From Mortierella alpina (taxonomy: Eukaryota > Mortierellomycota > Mortierellomycetes > Mortierellales > Mortierellaceae): a stretch of DNA of 64,000 nt. Position 1 is the stretch's first letter. Every line of letters begins with the position of its first letter. The notes below the pieces were generated by a model. That model was not told where the DNA came from and searched no databases. It was given only the letters and a program-made list of their open reading frames with translations. Below are positions 31,437 through 44,717 of the stretch, one piece after another. The position numbers were made by a program, and so were the translations under genes. The stretch lies in the NCBI GenBank assembly GCA_029449245.1, contig JANATF010000008.1, positions 1,736,001 to 1,800,000 of the forward strand, written 5' to 3'.

Positions 31437-31995
31437 GGTTGTGTGAAGATGTGGTTGGAAAGTCTAGATCGAGGCGAACTTCCTCACTTTTGGGTGCTCA
31501 GCCTGTCCAGTGACTGTTACACATGGCCGCGAAAAGTGTCTTTTTTTGCACTCAGACTTGAAGTAATGAGTGTGTGTTGCGAGTGTGTGTGATGAGTGTC
31601 CGTTTGCATAGATGGGTGACGGGAGCGTGAGTGCAGCCCTGCCTAGTGATCAACCAACCAGTCCTTGTAATGCTGCGAAACCCAGCAAAAGGTGATCACG
31701 AGACTTGTGTGCTTCATTCAATGCGGAACGCATGCTCTTTTCACGCTTTTCACGCTTTTCACACTTCTATCACGCTCGTTGTCTTTTCCCCGTCCGCAGA
31801 CACAATCCACCACTCTCCACTCTAATGCAGCAGCCCCTTGTGCCCTCGCCTTGCCTCCAACCACGACCACAGAGCCCGAAGCAGCAACTCTTAACCCGCC
31901 ACGCAGCTCCACCCTCCTCGCACTAGCGCACCCTTGTTCTCGCTCTTTTTTCTTTTTCAGCAACCGCCCTTTCAAAACCTCAACCCAGCACAGCC

Positions 31996-34340
31996 ATGGA
32001 GAGCACAAGCAGTGCTGGTCCAGTCCAGTGCGGCATCTGTCACTTGCAGGGCTCTACTTCCTATACTTGTGTTCAATGTGTCCGTTACCAGTACGTACAG
32101 AATCACCCAGTTGCACAAAAAGCCATGCACCGCCTACTAGTCAGCATTGCCTCGCACTGACCACTGACCATGGAACCTTGGGTTGAATGGATTCTTAGAC
32201 TCAAGCAGCATTGGGACAGAATGAAAGAGGCCACAGCTGAGCGGGACCAGCTCGCCGCTAAAGTCAACCAGGTGCTCAGCCCCACGCTCAAGCAATACCA
32301 AATGTACCTCGCACAACGAGCCATGGCTGCGGAGCATGCGGTCCTTATTGCAGGGGAGCGCAAGCTGTTATTGACAGAGCTGGAGCAAGGTAAAGCATCG
32401 GATCGAGTGATACTGCATTGGTGTCTGGATGTCATTCCTTGAGAAACACATATCTTTCTACTCTGTCCGTCTTGAAGCGCGACCAGTCATCATTTCCGTT
32501 GAACAAATGATCGTTTTTTCTGCTCACGATAGATCGCCAAAAGCTCACTCGGTTACGGACGGAATTAAACCAGCGGAAAGAGACCCTCAAACTGTCGATG
32601 GCTCGCTTCCAGGTCTCCAAAATGAACGGCCAGTCGACGATTTCAGAATCTATCAGTGAAAGGATGGGGCAGTGGGCATCTGTCCACCAGAAACTAGGCC
32701 ACTCTCGCCGTGTGTTAGTTGCAGAACTGGTCACTCTATTCGATCTCAAATGCGTCCCAGAACGGAGGAGGAACCGTGTCAACTACAACTATGGCAATGA
32801 CAATGAAATCCTTGACCAGAGTACCCTCTCGACAACATCGACAATGACTGCAGCATCAACGGCCACCAAAGATGGATCTGCGGAAAAATCAACAAAGTTG
32901 CGTGTTCGGGATTACTTGGAAGAGGACTCTTGGAATGAATATCTCATTGTCGGGCGAGCGCTACCCACCGGATACTTTGAAAGTAAGTCATTTTTGTCTC
33001 GGGTTGTTTTTGTTGTTGTTGTTGCTGTTGCAGTTGCGGTTGCTCATACACGCATTCAAGATTATGATAGGGACGAGATCAACACTACAATTGAGAATGT
33101 TGTCCACATGATGACGCTCGTGGCATGCTACCTAGGGATAAAGCTTCCCTTCGACACAGTCCTGAGGCGTTCTCGTTACTCTATCCAGGCAGCGTTTACT
33201 GCAGGCTCCAAGCGAGCACCCTTGTTCCTGTCTGAGGACAACGGCCTGCTTTTTGCCTCAGGATTGGCCCACCTCAATTATAATATCGCATATCTATGTC
33301 ACTCGCAAGGTGTTCATATCTCCCTAGCAAACGCTACCAACACCCTCGAGAACTTGCTAGCTTGCTGCCAAGCGCCAAACCTGGGACGCTACACCAATTA
33401 CGCGGCTATCATGACGAAAAAGAGCCCCGACTCTGCAGAGTCTGCCCATTCTTTTATAGAGGAGGCCACGCCAATTTCACCCACAAGCGACTATGGTGGT
33501 TTCGAAAACATTCACTCTGACAAATCCTCGGATCGCAAAAGGGTCTTGGACATGAACGAGCATCTGTTGTGGTGCCCAGGACAGGAGCCATTCGATCTAA
33601 ATGTCCATGATTTGATCGCCTTGATCCGGTCTCGTCGAGAGGAAGAATCTCCAGTTTGGGGCGGGCTACATCTGCAGGATACTGTTGCAGCCAACCTGGA
33701 GGGGTTGGAAGACGATTTCATACACGAAGACCAGGAGGAAGAAGATGGTATGTATACCCTACGAGGAGCATCAGAAGGAGGCGATGCAACTCTTAACGCA
33801 GGGTGGTTGGTCTCGAGATCGGACTCAAGATCAGGATCAGTATCGAGCCCCACCACTGTTGGCCCTCAGCACAATGGCGCGTTTGCTATCGACCCTCACA
33901 GTCAGCGCCGTCCAGCGCACCCATCCAGAGACCGGAGGCAATCACAGTCGGAATATAACCACCGAGCACCCCTCTCCTCCAGGAACGCCCCGTCCCTCTC
34001 AGCAGGGGACTCTAGATCAGGATATGGGCATGCTCATGCCCGTAGCCAAGATCTCAGTTATAGTCAGAGCCAGCCAGAGAATTGGACGTTCTTAGATGTG
34101 GACATTCCACGAGTTCCCAGTTCCGGCAATAGAGGCCCAAGTCTGTTGTCGCTTACTGGACGCGGGTGGCCCGACATTTCAGTGTTCAAAAAGGTCGGAA
34201 GTGCAGTAGGAGGTGCAGCAGCGGGGCTTGTCAATGGTGCTGCACTGGCGGCTACGAGCAGAGGTCCACGGGTGAATGGCCAAAGGGTCTCAGCATCAAC
34301 AGATGCGTCTTTTCCTGCAATATCCAGCTCTGCGCCATGA
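31996..34340 (+). CDS. ATG14: ATG14-like subunit of the autophagy PI3-kinase complex
   Basis: Likely autophagy-specific subunit of the Vps34 complex I. Exon 1 (31996-32090) encodes CGICHLQG and CVQCVRY, the two CxxC pairs found at ATG14 N-termini. The next exons give a coiled coil (about 32200-32390 and 32530-32640), then the conserved core with EYLIVGRALPTGYFE, the ATG14/UVRAG domain, and GLAHLNYNIAYLCHSQG. The intron after EYLIVGRALPTGYFE (about 32984-33059) stays open in frame, so an unspliced reading is possible. The C-terminal ~250 residues are Ser-rich and low-complexity. UVRAG/Vps38 is the alternative; the Cys pairs favour ATG14. Confidence 0.8.
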
Positions 34341-34447
34341 CTCCATTGTATATACGCTTTAGCCAAATAGATATTTGTTTATGTGAATAGTTTTTCTGCT
34401 TGCTTGTTGATTGTGGTTGTTCGCTACTCTACAAAGACAGCGCCTGT

Positions 34448-36834
34448 TCAAGACGTGCTGTAGTAGAACGGGACAAAGTTGATTCGACCAGATTCCCATG
34501 CCTAGCATTAAAGACCAGAAGGTACAAAGCGTTAAGCGACAGTGGTAGACGAACATTCATAAGTAACCGAAAAAAAAATAGTCCTATCAAAAACACTTAC
34601 CGCTACGAGTAGGGATCCGCCGTTGAACTGCTTCACAAACGACAGCGCGGTAGCCTTGGGTTCCCGTCCATCGCCATCCTCCTCATCTGCGCCGCCGACG
34701 ACCTCCTTTCCATTCCATCCAGGTCCCTGGATAAATCCCGTTGGCGTGAATATTTCCAAATCTTTCAGCATCGATCCAGTCTCTTTGACAACCACCACAC
34801 CCAGCAACTCCGAGTCCCTGAACCGAACGACCAGTCGGACACCGTTGGGGTCCAGGACCAATTCCTCAATAGGTCCAAATGCCGTCAAATTCTGAAGAAT
34901 CCTGCCGCCGTGCTGCTTCCAGTACTGTTCACGAAGATCATCATAGACGATATCGTCATCGTCCTTCTTGATCGCAATGCGGTATCGGGAAATGTCACTG
35001 GGCTGCATCGCCATCTTGGCTGATGTCATTGGGATCCAGGTAAGTGAGCCTCCTCTCTTTTCCAGATGGAGTCCTCGGATATCATCATCGCCCTGCAGAG
35101 AGTAGATGAGGTTGTAACTGTCGGGCGTCCAGCAGGCAGATTGAATAGCACCCTTCAAGTCCTTAATGTCTGCATGTGTCCATGTCGCGGTCTCGTAGAT
35201 CCGGGCTTCCTCAGACTGGTGAGCGATCAACACGTACTCGCCGCTAGGCGACCAACGTATGCAGGTCACTGTAGGGCCAAAATGGCTCTTTTCGTGTGTC
35301 GGATTGAGGGTTGATGCCTGCAAGTTGGGTGATGTCGCTGTTCCCAATGCGCGCTTAACGTCTGAGACTGTTTCCGCGAAGGACTCGGCACTGCGTACGA
35401 AACGTGGTGGTGTCATTCTCATATTGATCCTCAGCTCTGTCACATTGACGGTCGCGTGTTCGAGGATGTATACAGTCGACGAGTGTGCAGATCCAAGAGC
35501 CAAAAGCTCCCCGCGAGGATCCCAGGCCAGCTGGTCGACACCCCCGAGTTGCTCAAACGACTTCATTCCAAGCCAAGCAGTGTCCCGTCCATGATTCATC
35601 GTCCTCGTTGGTGTGCAGTAGATTTCGCTCAGCGCTTCTGCTGGTCGAACTTTGAGCGGATCAGGGGCGTCTGTCCAGGGGTTGCTCATGGAGGTAGGAG
35701 TGTGGTCTCTGTAGACGTCCCAGAGGGCAATCCCATCCGAGCAGCCAATCGCTAATACAACGCCGGACATGGGTTTCCATTCCATACTCATGATCCGTGA
35801 CTGAGCTGGGTGGGAGAGTCCGCAAGAGTACCAGGACTCGACCGAGAGATCGTATACCCAAACAGAATCGTTCCAGAGTGCGATGGCGACCAGGGGCTGA
35901 TGAGGGTGGCATGCCACCGTACGGATCAAGAGTTTGGCGAGTTTGTCGTGTCGGACAATGGTATCATAGGATCCTGACAGGCTCTGTAAAAGGAAAAAAG
36001 CGCAGCATCAGTTCAGTTAGTCGCTCATCCACGAGCTGCTGTTGATCAGAAATATATAGGTGCTGAGGCGCCTTACAATATAGACATCCCAAGCCTTCTT
36101 CCATAGTGCTCCAGCGGCGTCGGCAATAGCATCCATATCCCTGTTTTTTTTTGAAAATAACGGTTTTGTTTTCTTAGAAAGCAACACTTTGTTTACAATG
36201 GTCCTTCGCGTTGACAACAAGACGTACCACTGCTTGCGAAGCTCATCGATTTTGTCCAGGATGGGTTGTGGGATCACTCCTGTGGCCTTTGAGGCTGCCA
36301 AAAGTTCATCCACAGCCGCGTTGAGTTTGGGGTGATGTGGGATATGTGTATTCCTGGATGGCATCGTAAGGGCGGCTTTTAGTTCTCCCTAAGTCGGTGG
36401 TAAAGAAGAACCCCGTTAGTGGCTTCTTCATTCTGTCCTTCAAGTTCGAAGAAGAAAGGTATCGGTTGCTAGCCCTACATGCTTCTTGATAAATCGCTGT
36501 AGCTCGGGATCCCGGGGTCCAGAGATGTGCACTGTTCATTAACAAGCATAGACGCAGGGTTAAATCTTTTGTCGCGATTATTGCTTGCGAATGAAGAGCA
36601 AAATCCAAGCATCATTCCATTCACCTACCCAATTTGGAGTTAGATTCACCAAGAGTAACATGTCCCCTTGGAGGTAGGACCAGAGAATCTACGTGACATG
36701 TGGAGAGACAGGGCGCTGTTAGTTTGCAGTACAACACCAATTTGAAGAGGAGACCTCGTGCTGAGCATGGTCCATCACGACTTTGAATGCAGAGGGTGTT
36801 TTCCCTCACCTGTAAAGTCGGTTGTTTTGCTCAT
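34448..36834 (-). CDS. AAAS: Aladin-like nucleoporin (WD40)
   Basis: Nuclear-pore WD40 protein. The start was rebuilt from small exons: 36810-36834 (25 nt), 36629-36688 (contains LVLPPRGHVTL, matching the aladin N-terminal PPRGQVTL motif), a small exon near 36480-36530, then one starting near 36385 (GELKAALTMPSRN). The WD40 body runs to 34600 with ACHPHQPLVAIAL, WVYDLS and SMEWKPMSG, typical of aladin. The last exon (from about 34500) encodes AWESGRINFVPFYYSTS. Intron phases match at the 5' joins. It is transcribed away from the thioesterase gene. Confidence 0.88.
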
Positions 36835-37083
36835 GGCTGCGTGGCTGTTTCGCTGTATCCTGGCTCGTGTCCTTTTCCTTCCTGTCTGTTGCCGAGGTGG
36901 GTGACTTGCGGTGTAAAGAAGAGCGAAGCATGCGATCTCTCTCTCTGTCTCTCTCTCTCTTTTTTTTTTTTTTTTTTGTGTTTTTGAGCGTGACGCGCCT
37001 TGCAATACTCTGTTCCTGAGACACTAGGCACTTTTGCCCACTTTCTCGCTTTGCATTCATTCATGCTTCTCACACCTTTCGCA

Positions 37084-37860
37084 ATGGCTCCCATCCACCG
37101 TCTCTCACAGCTCTCGTCTCATCTCGCAGTAGCGACTACCGCTGCTTCCAACCCACTCTCCAAACTCTCGTCACTGCGCAACTACACGGCTTCTACCACG
37201 GCGTCCGATGCCAACACGACATATAGAGTGACGAGGAAGGACCGAGCGTTCTATCCCTATGCGCTCGACATCCAATCCCGCTGGGCTGACAACGACCAGT
37301 ACGGCCACCTCAACAATGCCCATTACTACTCCCTCTTTGATACCGTCATCAATGCCTTTCTGATCCAAGAAGCCGGACTTGACCCTCTAAATAATAAGGA
37401 AGGAGGCGCCATTGGAGTCGTAGCAACATCCGGGTGCGACTACTACAGCTCGTTGTCATATCCAGACATGATCGAGGCACGTCTCGCCGTAACTAAGCTA
37501 GGACGGACCAGTGTGGTCTATCGGGTCGGCATCTTCAAGAAGCTGACCCCTGCAGAGACGCGGAGCACAAGTGACAATACCGTCCCTGAAATCGTGATGG
37601 CCCGCGGGTCATCTCCAACGTCAGCTGGTGTGTTCTCGCGATCTGCTTCAAGCATGAGTCCGAGAGGTCCCACGGGGCCTTCTACGGCAGAGGGAGAGAC
37701 CAGGGCAGTGTTTCATCCTAGTCAAATCCAGGCAGATGCGGCCGCGTCGGGACATTTTTGTCATGTGTTTGTGGACCAGGCTAGTCGGCGACCGACTCCA
37801 ATTCCGGCGGCCATAAGGTCGGCGTTAGAGCTGTTGCAGGTTAACGACAACGACAAATAA
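37084..37860 (+). CDS. Hotdog-fold acyl-CoA thioesterase, probably mitochondrial
   Basis: Single-exon ORF of 258 residues from the ATG at 37084. The hotdog/4HBT motif RWADNDQYGHLNNAHYYSLF contains the usual Asp (in D-x-Y-GH-NN). An N-terminal stretch rich in Ser, Arg and Leu without acidic residues looks like a mitochondrial presequence. It probably cleaves acyl-CoA thioesters; the substrate cannot be told. A Ser/Thr/Pro-rich insertion (about residues 180-215) separates the last strand. Confidence 0.8.
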   Translation: MAPIHRLSQLSSHLAVATTAASNPLSKLSSLRNYTASTTASDANTTYRVTRKDRAFYPYALDIQSRWADNDQYGHLNNAHYYSLFDTVINAFLIQEAGLDPLNNKEGGAIGVVATSGCDYYSSLSYPDMIEARLAVTKLGRTSVVYRVGIFKKLTPAETRSTSDNTVPEIVMARGSSPTSAGVFSRSASSMSPRGPTGPSTAEGETRAVFHPSQIQADAAASGHFCHVFVDQASRRPTPIPAAIRSALELLQVNDNDK

Positions 37861-39084
37861 AGCGCCTCTGTAAAGTGTGCATGTAGGCTGATCGGAAAGC
37901 GCCGAGCAAAATGCCTTTGACCCCGGACTCGTTGAGCACAAGATCAATTATGCCCAATCAGGAGGCGTCCGACGGGATTGGTCTGGTGTCCTGTGGTTCG
38001 AAAAGAAACGTGCTCCAAGTACCAAGGCCAAATCAGCCTTGACCCCGTACAATGACTACCATCCCCACGTTGCGTTCTAGCAGCCATAATTCTCTCTTGG
38101 ACAAAAAGTTGGCCTAGCACTCACACAGTCCACCCGTCCCTGTGTGACGATGGCAGGGGATTGCTAAGCAAACACATATGACAATGGAAAGCAATAAAAA
38201 ATAGCGCGCCACTGGAAAGACGCCCATAGACACTTTCCGCGATCCGAACTCTCTTCGCGGTCCCAAAGTTAGGGGGGAGGTGAGATGAGGTTACGTGGAA
38301 GAAGAGTCCCAGATCGATGCTGGTGCATAGAGCATGAGGTCGAGCAGAGCGCCCAGTCATGAATGGTGTCTCGGGGTCTTGGAAATTGCTCATCCTCAGG
38401 TGTTATCGTAATCTCAAGAGGTATTTCAGTATACAATCTGAAAAAATAAACGATAGGAGGTTATCGTCCTCTCCACGGCCCTTCCTCCCTGCCTCGCTCA
38501 AGCCCTTGCGTGCCAATTGATTGTCGCCTGCACGACCCCACATCCCTCCTCTTAAAGCACATGTCATCGAGTTCACGCAACGCTTGCTGCTCTCTGCTTT
38601 TTCTTGCTTGCTTTTTTTCACGCTGCCCCCAAACCACCTATCCTGCCAGGGGACACTTTAAAAAGCGCGCACACCGACAATCCTTATCCCGACTCTTCAT
38701 CCTCCATTCATCTCCCAAGAATTTCTTGCCGTCTTTTAAAACACATATCAGCTATCTCAACACCCTTCGTCCCCTCTCCGCTCCACTTAATTCTGCTTCA
38801 CACCCACCCAACTGTCACTTGTCAAAGAAGGCCACGACTCCGCTCCATTGTAAGTGACTGATCGAAAGCAGGACGGAGAACTGCAGATCAACGAGGACTT
38901 CTATACCCTTCGCAAGACTGCAATCGCTCTCAGCTCTGTTGTAACACACCCCTGCCATGCATATGAAAGCGCAACAAGATATTCGTCCCCCACATTTTTG
39001 CATTCTCTCTCCCTCCCTGAGCCAGAAAGAACACCGTCTTATAGTCGCAAAGGCACCGTTCTTTTTCCCTATTTTCTCAGAGTC
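37861..39084. other. Intergenic region and 5' leader of the bHLH gene
   Basis: No gene supported. A possible leader intron runs from the GTAAGT at about 38850 to the CAG just before 39081, with the next ATG at 39085. The 38500-38830 stretch is pyrimidine-rich. Confidence 0.4.
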
Positions 39085-40998
39085 ATGCAGCCCGCACACG
39101 CCTCATTTGTACCGGATCTCGATTTGAACCCGCCTGTGGGCTGGTCAAAGCCCGCAAGTGCGCTTGGACTCTCTAACCCATTACAGCATTTGCCACAATC
39201 GCAGCAGGTTCAGAGACTACAGCAGCAGATCCAGCAACATCGGCAGTTACAGCAAAGCGCACTACAGGGTCACGATAAGAGCAGGAAGGGATCTGGTACA
39301 GGATCCCGAATGAGCAGCAAAAGTCCTAGCAATACACAGTCTTTGTTTAACAGCAACCCCACAAGCAGCGTATCAGATCAACCCGAAGATCGTTACAGTA
39401 AGACTGGAGGCAATACAAATCACAGACACTCGATGCATTTTGGAGCTACCGCCAGCGAATTCGGATACGTCCAGCACATCAACATCCAGAACCACAATGA
39501 CGAGGACAGCAATATGAGTGGGGATGATCACGACGAAGACGGCGACGACGGTGGGAACTGCACTGATAGCAGTGCCAACAGTATCCGGGGAGGCATGGAC
39601 ATCAAGACAGGTCCCGGCTACAGCAATCAGTCCTATCACCATTACAGAAGTCCAACCAACACAGCACACTTTTCTCGCGGATTCACAGCCCTGCACGGAT
39701 TCACGCCCATCATTAGTCCCGGGTCCAACAACTCACCCCCGTTTTCACCTGGCAGCGAGTCTTTCACTTCGGATAGCGGGAGTGCTTTTGGGTCGTCTTT
39801 CCCTCTGCAGCACCCATCAGGCAACAGCTACAGCTACAGCAACAGCAACAGCAACAACTACAACAACAACAGCGGTAACAGTCATAATGTTGCACTCGAG
39901 TCGTCGCTTTCATCCTTGGCAGCACTCTCTGTCATGGCCGACCCCTTGTTCCGAAGGTCGCTGTCCTCAGGGAACACAAGCCAACCGCCCCAGAACACGT
40001 TGTCTGGCATGTACCAAGATCAACACCAGAAGTCGTTCGAACTGGGATCCAGAGGTAGTAGTAACAGTATCGATTCAATGCAAACATTCACATCAGCTTT
40101 AGGCCAGCAACTTCAAAGAGAGCAACAGCAACAACAGCAACAACAGCAACAACAGCAACAACAGCATCATCAGCAACAACAGGAACAACAGCAACAACAG
40201 CAGCAGCATCATGGTGTATCTGCGTATCAGCAGCAAGCGTCGTCCGTCCCCACAATGTCTGTTTCCTTACCTGCGCCCTCGACGTTTGAGCAGTACCGCG
40301 AACAGCAACAGCAGCAACAGCAGCAACAGCAGGATTCAGAATCAGCTTCATCAATGTCGTCTAGGCGTCAGAGCCAGCCTCTAATACCGCCGCGGCGCCA
40401 TAACGTCCCTGCTCGCCAACCTCAGGCCACAGCGCCAAGAAAGTACCATGGGCGACAGACACGTCAGGTTCCCATCGTCACCAACGTCGTCAAGGAAGTC
40501 GTCACGCCCACGCGTCGGATGGCTCATATTCTGTCGGAGCAGAAGAGGCGTGAAAAGATTAATGGCGGGTTCGATGAGCTGAAGAGTGTTATACCAGAGT
40601 GAGTACCGCGCCACACATCGAGGGGAGAGATCCTGTCGTTGTTTTTGTAGTTGGCCCAAGGCAGGGATGAGCTGACCCATTTTTTGTATTGTTCTTGTTG
40701 TTTGCTCATAGGTGTGCCGATAATACGGACTCGAAGGCGTCCATTCTGCGGAAAGGTAAAAAATATAAATAGTAGACTACATGCCATTTCCTTCTCGTAA
40801 TCCTCGTAATCCCTTTCTTTTCATGACTTCTCTTGACTCTGAGGATGGCCTCTAATTCTGCGTGTTCTTCTTTGGTTTGATTTTAACTTAGCGGTCGATT
40901 ATATATGCTTGCTGGAGGATGAGATACGCAAGTATGTAGAGGTGTATGAGCCTGACCACGGCGGAGATTTCGGAGATCAAAGGCGCAGCGAGGATTAG
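39085..40998 (+). CDS. bHLH transcription factor with poly-Gln tracts
   Basis: The start MQPAHASFVPDLDLN is followed by a long Gln/Ser/Asn-rich region with poly-Gln runs (about 40120-40230 and 40300-40335, CAA/CAG codons). The DNA-binding domain is at the C-terminus: basic region RRMAHILSEQKRREKIN, with the His-Glu-Arg pattern of E-box binders, then helix 1 and, after introns at about 40601-40711 and 40757-40890, helix 2 (ASILRKAVDYICLLEDEI). It ends 25 residues later. No leucine zipper is visible. A nuclear regulator of unknown target. Confidence 0.85.
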
Positions 40999-41237
40999 GC
41001 AAGCTGTCCTGCATCCTATAACTTGGGCGAGCAGAGTTTCAAAATGATGCGGTAGTAACAAAGATTGTTTGCGCGGGCGATGTCACGTCTAAAAATGTGT
41101 GCATCATGAACATGCGTAATTTATTATTACTCCATAGCAAGTATCTGATATGTGAAAAGGGAGGAAAAATGCTGGGTAATGGACAATGAGGAATCAGGAC
41201 TTCCTATATTCACGATACAGAATAAGGAAGAGGTTTC

Positions 41238-43009
41238 CTACTCCTCGATGCGAATCTTGCCCTCGTCCACAAAGGACTGGACCGCAAACTTCCATACAGT
41301 CGACATGTGCTGATAAAACTCTTGAAAGTCAATGTGGCCTGATTCATCCTTGTCGAGTGTCTAGAGCAGAACAGTAGCAGGTCATAAAAGAGGAGGCGAT
41401 AAGTATTTGCGGCGGTCCTTGTTCCAAGTCCAGTGAAAAGCAATCTCCTGTTCTGCCTCTCCTCACTCGGTCAGAGACGAAAGGAAAGAGGCTCTTGTTC
41501 TTTTCCTACTTACCTTCAAGTATCCCTCAGCTTCGTTCGCAGGAAGGCCCCATGACACCAACAAGTGCTCCAGCTCGTGCAGATCCAAATGTCCCGAGCT
41601 ATCCGAGTCCAAAGTATCAAAAACCAGCTTGGCCTGACCGCGGGGCGTGCTAGGCATCCTCGGGATGGTGATCGTGTTGGAATGGATCCAGTTCTTGGTG
41701 AACCAAGTACAGAAGTCATTGAACGACGCCGTCTTTTGACCGTTGAACAACGACTGGAGCATCATCTTGTCTTCCACCTCGTACTGCGAGATCCCGCATG
41801 TCGACAGGAAATCCTTAAACTCTGCCGTACTCAGTTCGTTGTCCTGGTTCGTGTCAATCGCCCGGAACACAACGCGTGCCTTCTCGCGCGGGGACAAGTT
41901 CCGGATGTTGGCCGTCATGACCGTCGCACAAATGTGAGCATACCGGTCTTTGGGACTCTGTGTCGCCAGAAGCGGGATCGCGTTCGACACCTCTGCAGCG
42001 GTGATGAGTGCTTCAAGGATGACCTTCTTTTCGGGAGATGAACAAAGCTCTCTAGGATGCTCTGTTGTCCATGAGACCCAGAACTCGGCATTGTTGGCAT
42101 AACGAAGGACAATGTCCGAGACCACGACTACAGAGAGGAGGATCACATTGCCGCGGAGCCCCAGGACTGTTGGCACGAGTAGCATGCCGCTGGTCAACAT
42201 GGCAGCTGAAAACCGGTGGCCCTCAAAGAGTTTGAAGCGGTAATAGAGTGCAAAGAAGACGCGGGACCAGGCATAAATGTGGACGGTCAAATAGGTTGAT
42301 TGCAGATAGTAGGCAGACGTTGGGTTCAGGACCAGGTTCAAGGCAAAGTATCCGTGAAGTGCCGTGACCAGGTTCAGAGAGGGGACCAGGAAAGCCTTGA
42401 TACCGAGAACCGTTGGGATCTGATAAAAGGTCGAGGGGACGTGTGCGATGGCTGCGAATGCTGCAGCCGCGTACGCATAGTAGGTTGGGTCTTCAGCATA
42501 AAACGCTGCAATGCAGGCAAGAACTGTTGGATCGGTAGAGGAAAAAGTAAAGCTGTTAAGGGACATTCGTCGAGAACACTACAATATGCGCGAGCGATTT
42601 CTGACACCCCTTCGTCACAGGCACGCAATCAAATAATCTCCATTTTTTGTATTGAAGCTTACTTTCAAGACATCCACTGGCAATATGCAGACGAAGCATT
42701 CGGCGTCTAGTAGCCTTGACATAGAACTGTAATCGGCATCATGGACGCGACAAACGTGTGGATTCGGTCAGTTCACGTGCTCGGACGTCCGTTGCCATTT
42801 TCGTGTTCAAGAGATACATTACGCTAATGTACCTTTGGATGGAAGGGCGTGGAAAAGTGGTAGCCGAGTACAGCTAAATCAAAGAAGAGTGAGACGTAGC
42901 TAATGTACATCCTGAAGGCAACCTCGGGGTGATCCCACTCAACATGCTTGTAGTGTGGGAGTTGGGCGGCTTCCGGATGGGTGGTGTTCATGATGTTGAG
43001 AAAGTTCAT
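41238..43009 (-). CDS. Multi-pass membrane protein with EF-hands
   Basis: Exons on the minus strand: 42833-43009, a small one near 42665-42727 (contains FYVKATRRRMLRLHIASG), a main one from about 42525 to 41513, and a last one from about 41360 to 41238. Intron phases agree. The N-terminal half has several hydrophobic segments (about 42940-42840 and 42520-42110). The C-terminal half has at least two good EF-hands, DTNQDNELSTAEF and DSDSSGHLDLHEL, and a third in the last exon, DKDESGHIDFQEF. Probably a calcium-regulated membrane protein; the family is not recognised. Confidence 0.72.
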
Positions 43010-44717
43010 GATTGTTGATTTGCCCACGGCCGTCTTGATGGAGGTTGAAGGGATGGGTTAAGAATCGAGAAGAGAAAAGAAAATAAAAGTGCAGAAGGAG
43101 AGCGAGGTTTTTAAAGTGCCCCCAGGTCAAAATGGCACAGGATGTTGCGTGGTGAAGGGTATCGTGTCCGTCGAAGGGGCATGGAAAATAAAAAAAAGGA
43201 AGCGGCTCAGAAAAGCGGAAAAGGGACGAGCTCGAATACAGGTCGAGTGATCGAGGGGCAACCTGCATACGCTCATGCTAACGGTGTATTGAACAGCAAT
43301 TGAATAACGTAGAGATCATGCCAGACCCGTCCGGCGGGGAAGCAGTGAGCCAAGAAGGCAAACAAAAAAGGAAGCGGCAAGAGTAGAGGAAGCGGTGCGA
43401 TGTGGTAATCCTGCAAGCTATAATCACAGACTTCTATTCTATCCTACGCTACGCCATTCTCGACCGTGCTCACTACTACTTGCGCGTTGTTTCTAACGAT
43501 GTGCATCTTTCTCTCATGCAGCTGCCACTCGCCTCTCGCCAAATGCCACAATGAGGAGAAGGTTGTTCCTTTATCTTTTCTTACCCTCGGCACTCCGAAT
43601 TGCTCGAGGACCCTACTACGGGTCAAGGGCAGTGGCATTGACCTTCTAAAATCCAAGCACCTGCATGATACTCATGTGTGCAAACGATAGTAGAGAGATC
43701 AATAAGGGGAGTTGTGTGATCCGCACTTAATCTCTCCTTTACTGCGATTGTAGAGCATCTCTCGTTGAATACATGTCGTACCGTTTACAATGCTGTAGTG
43801 CTACTGACGTCTTTTCTAGTGACACGTCTTGCCTTTGTGTGGTTTTTCCCGAGGGATGTGGGAAAAAATACAGAAAACGGAGGTGAGTCTGGACTCGGAG
43901 GATGAGGCCGAGCAAGATACTTTTGTGCTAGGAGATTGCTGTACTAGTCTTTTTGTGATTACATGATACAGTTAGTTTTTCTCCAACGAGCCCTGAACAT
44001 GGCCCAAGGCCCTTCTTAAGACCGACCACGGTAGTCTAGTATCAACGGCGGAGCCGCTGTAGACGGCGCCGAGAGCATCTCTTTTTTTTATGTTGTATCT
44101 CCGTCAAGTTACACGAGCACATAGTTCGGACAAAATGGGTACGTGTCGGGCATAATGATCTGGGGCGGGATGGGAGTTGTTCGTTGAAAGTGGTCTTTCA
44201 CTGCAGCAGCAGAACTTCATCTGTGTTTTTTCGTGTTAGTGCATGTACAGTATGCATGTGGGTCAGGCAAGGGCACCGAATAAGATTTCGATGCTAGGAG
44301 CATCGAGTCAAGCAGCAAAGGCGCGAAAGCGAAAGCATTTGTGCAACAACATGCAGAGTGCTAACAAAATGCAGAATGCCAACGAGATGTGGACAGTGGA
44401 TAGACTGACACACTGTGTGGTAAGCCCCTGGCATACTTCAAATGCTCAATTTCTTTCACTATTTTCGCGTTCATTAAGTGCTTGAAGCACAGAAGCGCCA
44501 GCTAGAGACTCGACTCAATGGAAGAAACTTTGGATGTTTACTGAGCAAGTCTGCATGAGTGATCCTGCAATTCGGCTTTTCGTTTTCCGTCGCTCCTCTC
44601 CACTCGGATTTGTACCTGTCCTTTCGCTTTTCTCCCCTTTTCATCTCTTCTCTCTTCTCTCCTCTTTTCTCGTTTATCCCATCATTCCCAGAAAGAAGTA
44701 ACAACCACGTTTGAAAA
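43010..44717. other. Intergenic region between EF-hand and carotenoid oxygenase genes
   Basis: About 1.7 kb. I see no convincing gene; the ATG ORFs of 70-110 codons have no recognisable features. A CT-rich stretch at 44580-44680 precedes the oxygenase ATG and looks like its leader. Confidence 0.45.

Noticed and set aside
38854-39084. Coding extension of the bHLH gene upstream of 39085
   Set aside because: The open frame begins at a likely splice donor (GTAAGT) and ends at a CAG just before the ATG, so it reads as a leader intron.
42524-42566. MSLNSF start for the EF-hand protein
   Set aside because: An upstream exon pair (43009-42833 and the small exon near 42700) joins in phase to an acceptor inside this stretch and adds a further membrane segment.
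43466-43690. 74-codon ORF in the 43-44.7 kb intergenic region
   Set aside because: No recognisable motif, no clear promoter or neighbouring exon support.
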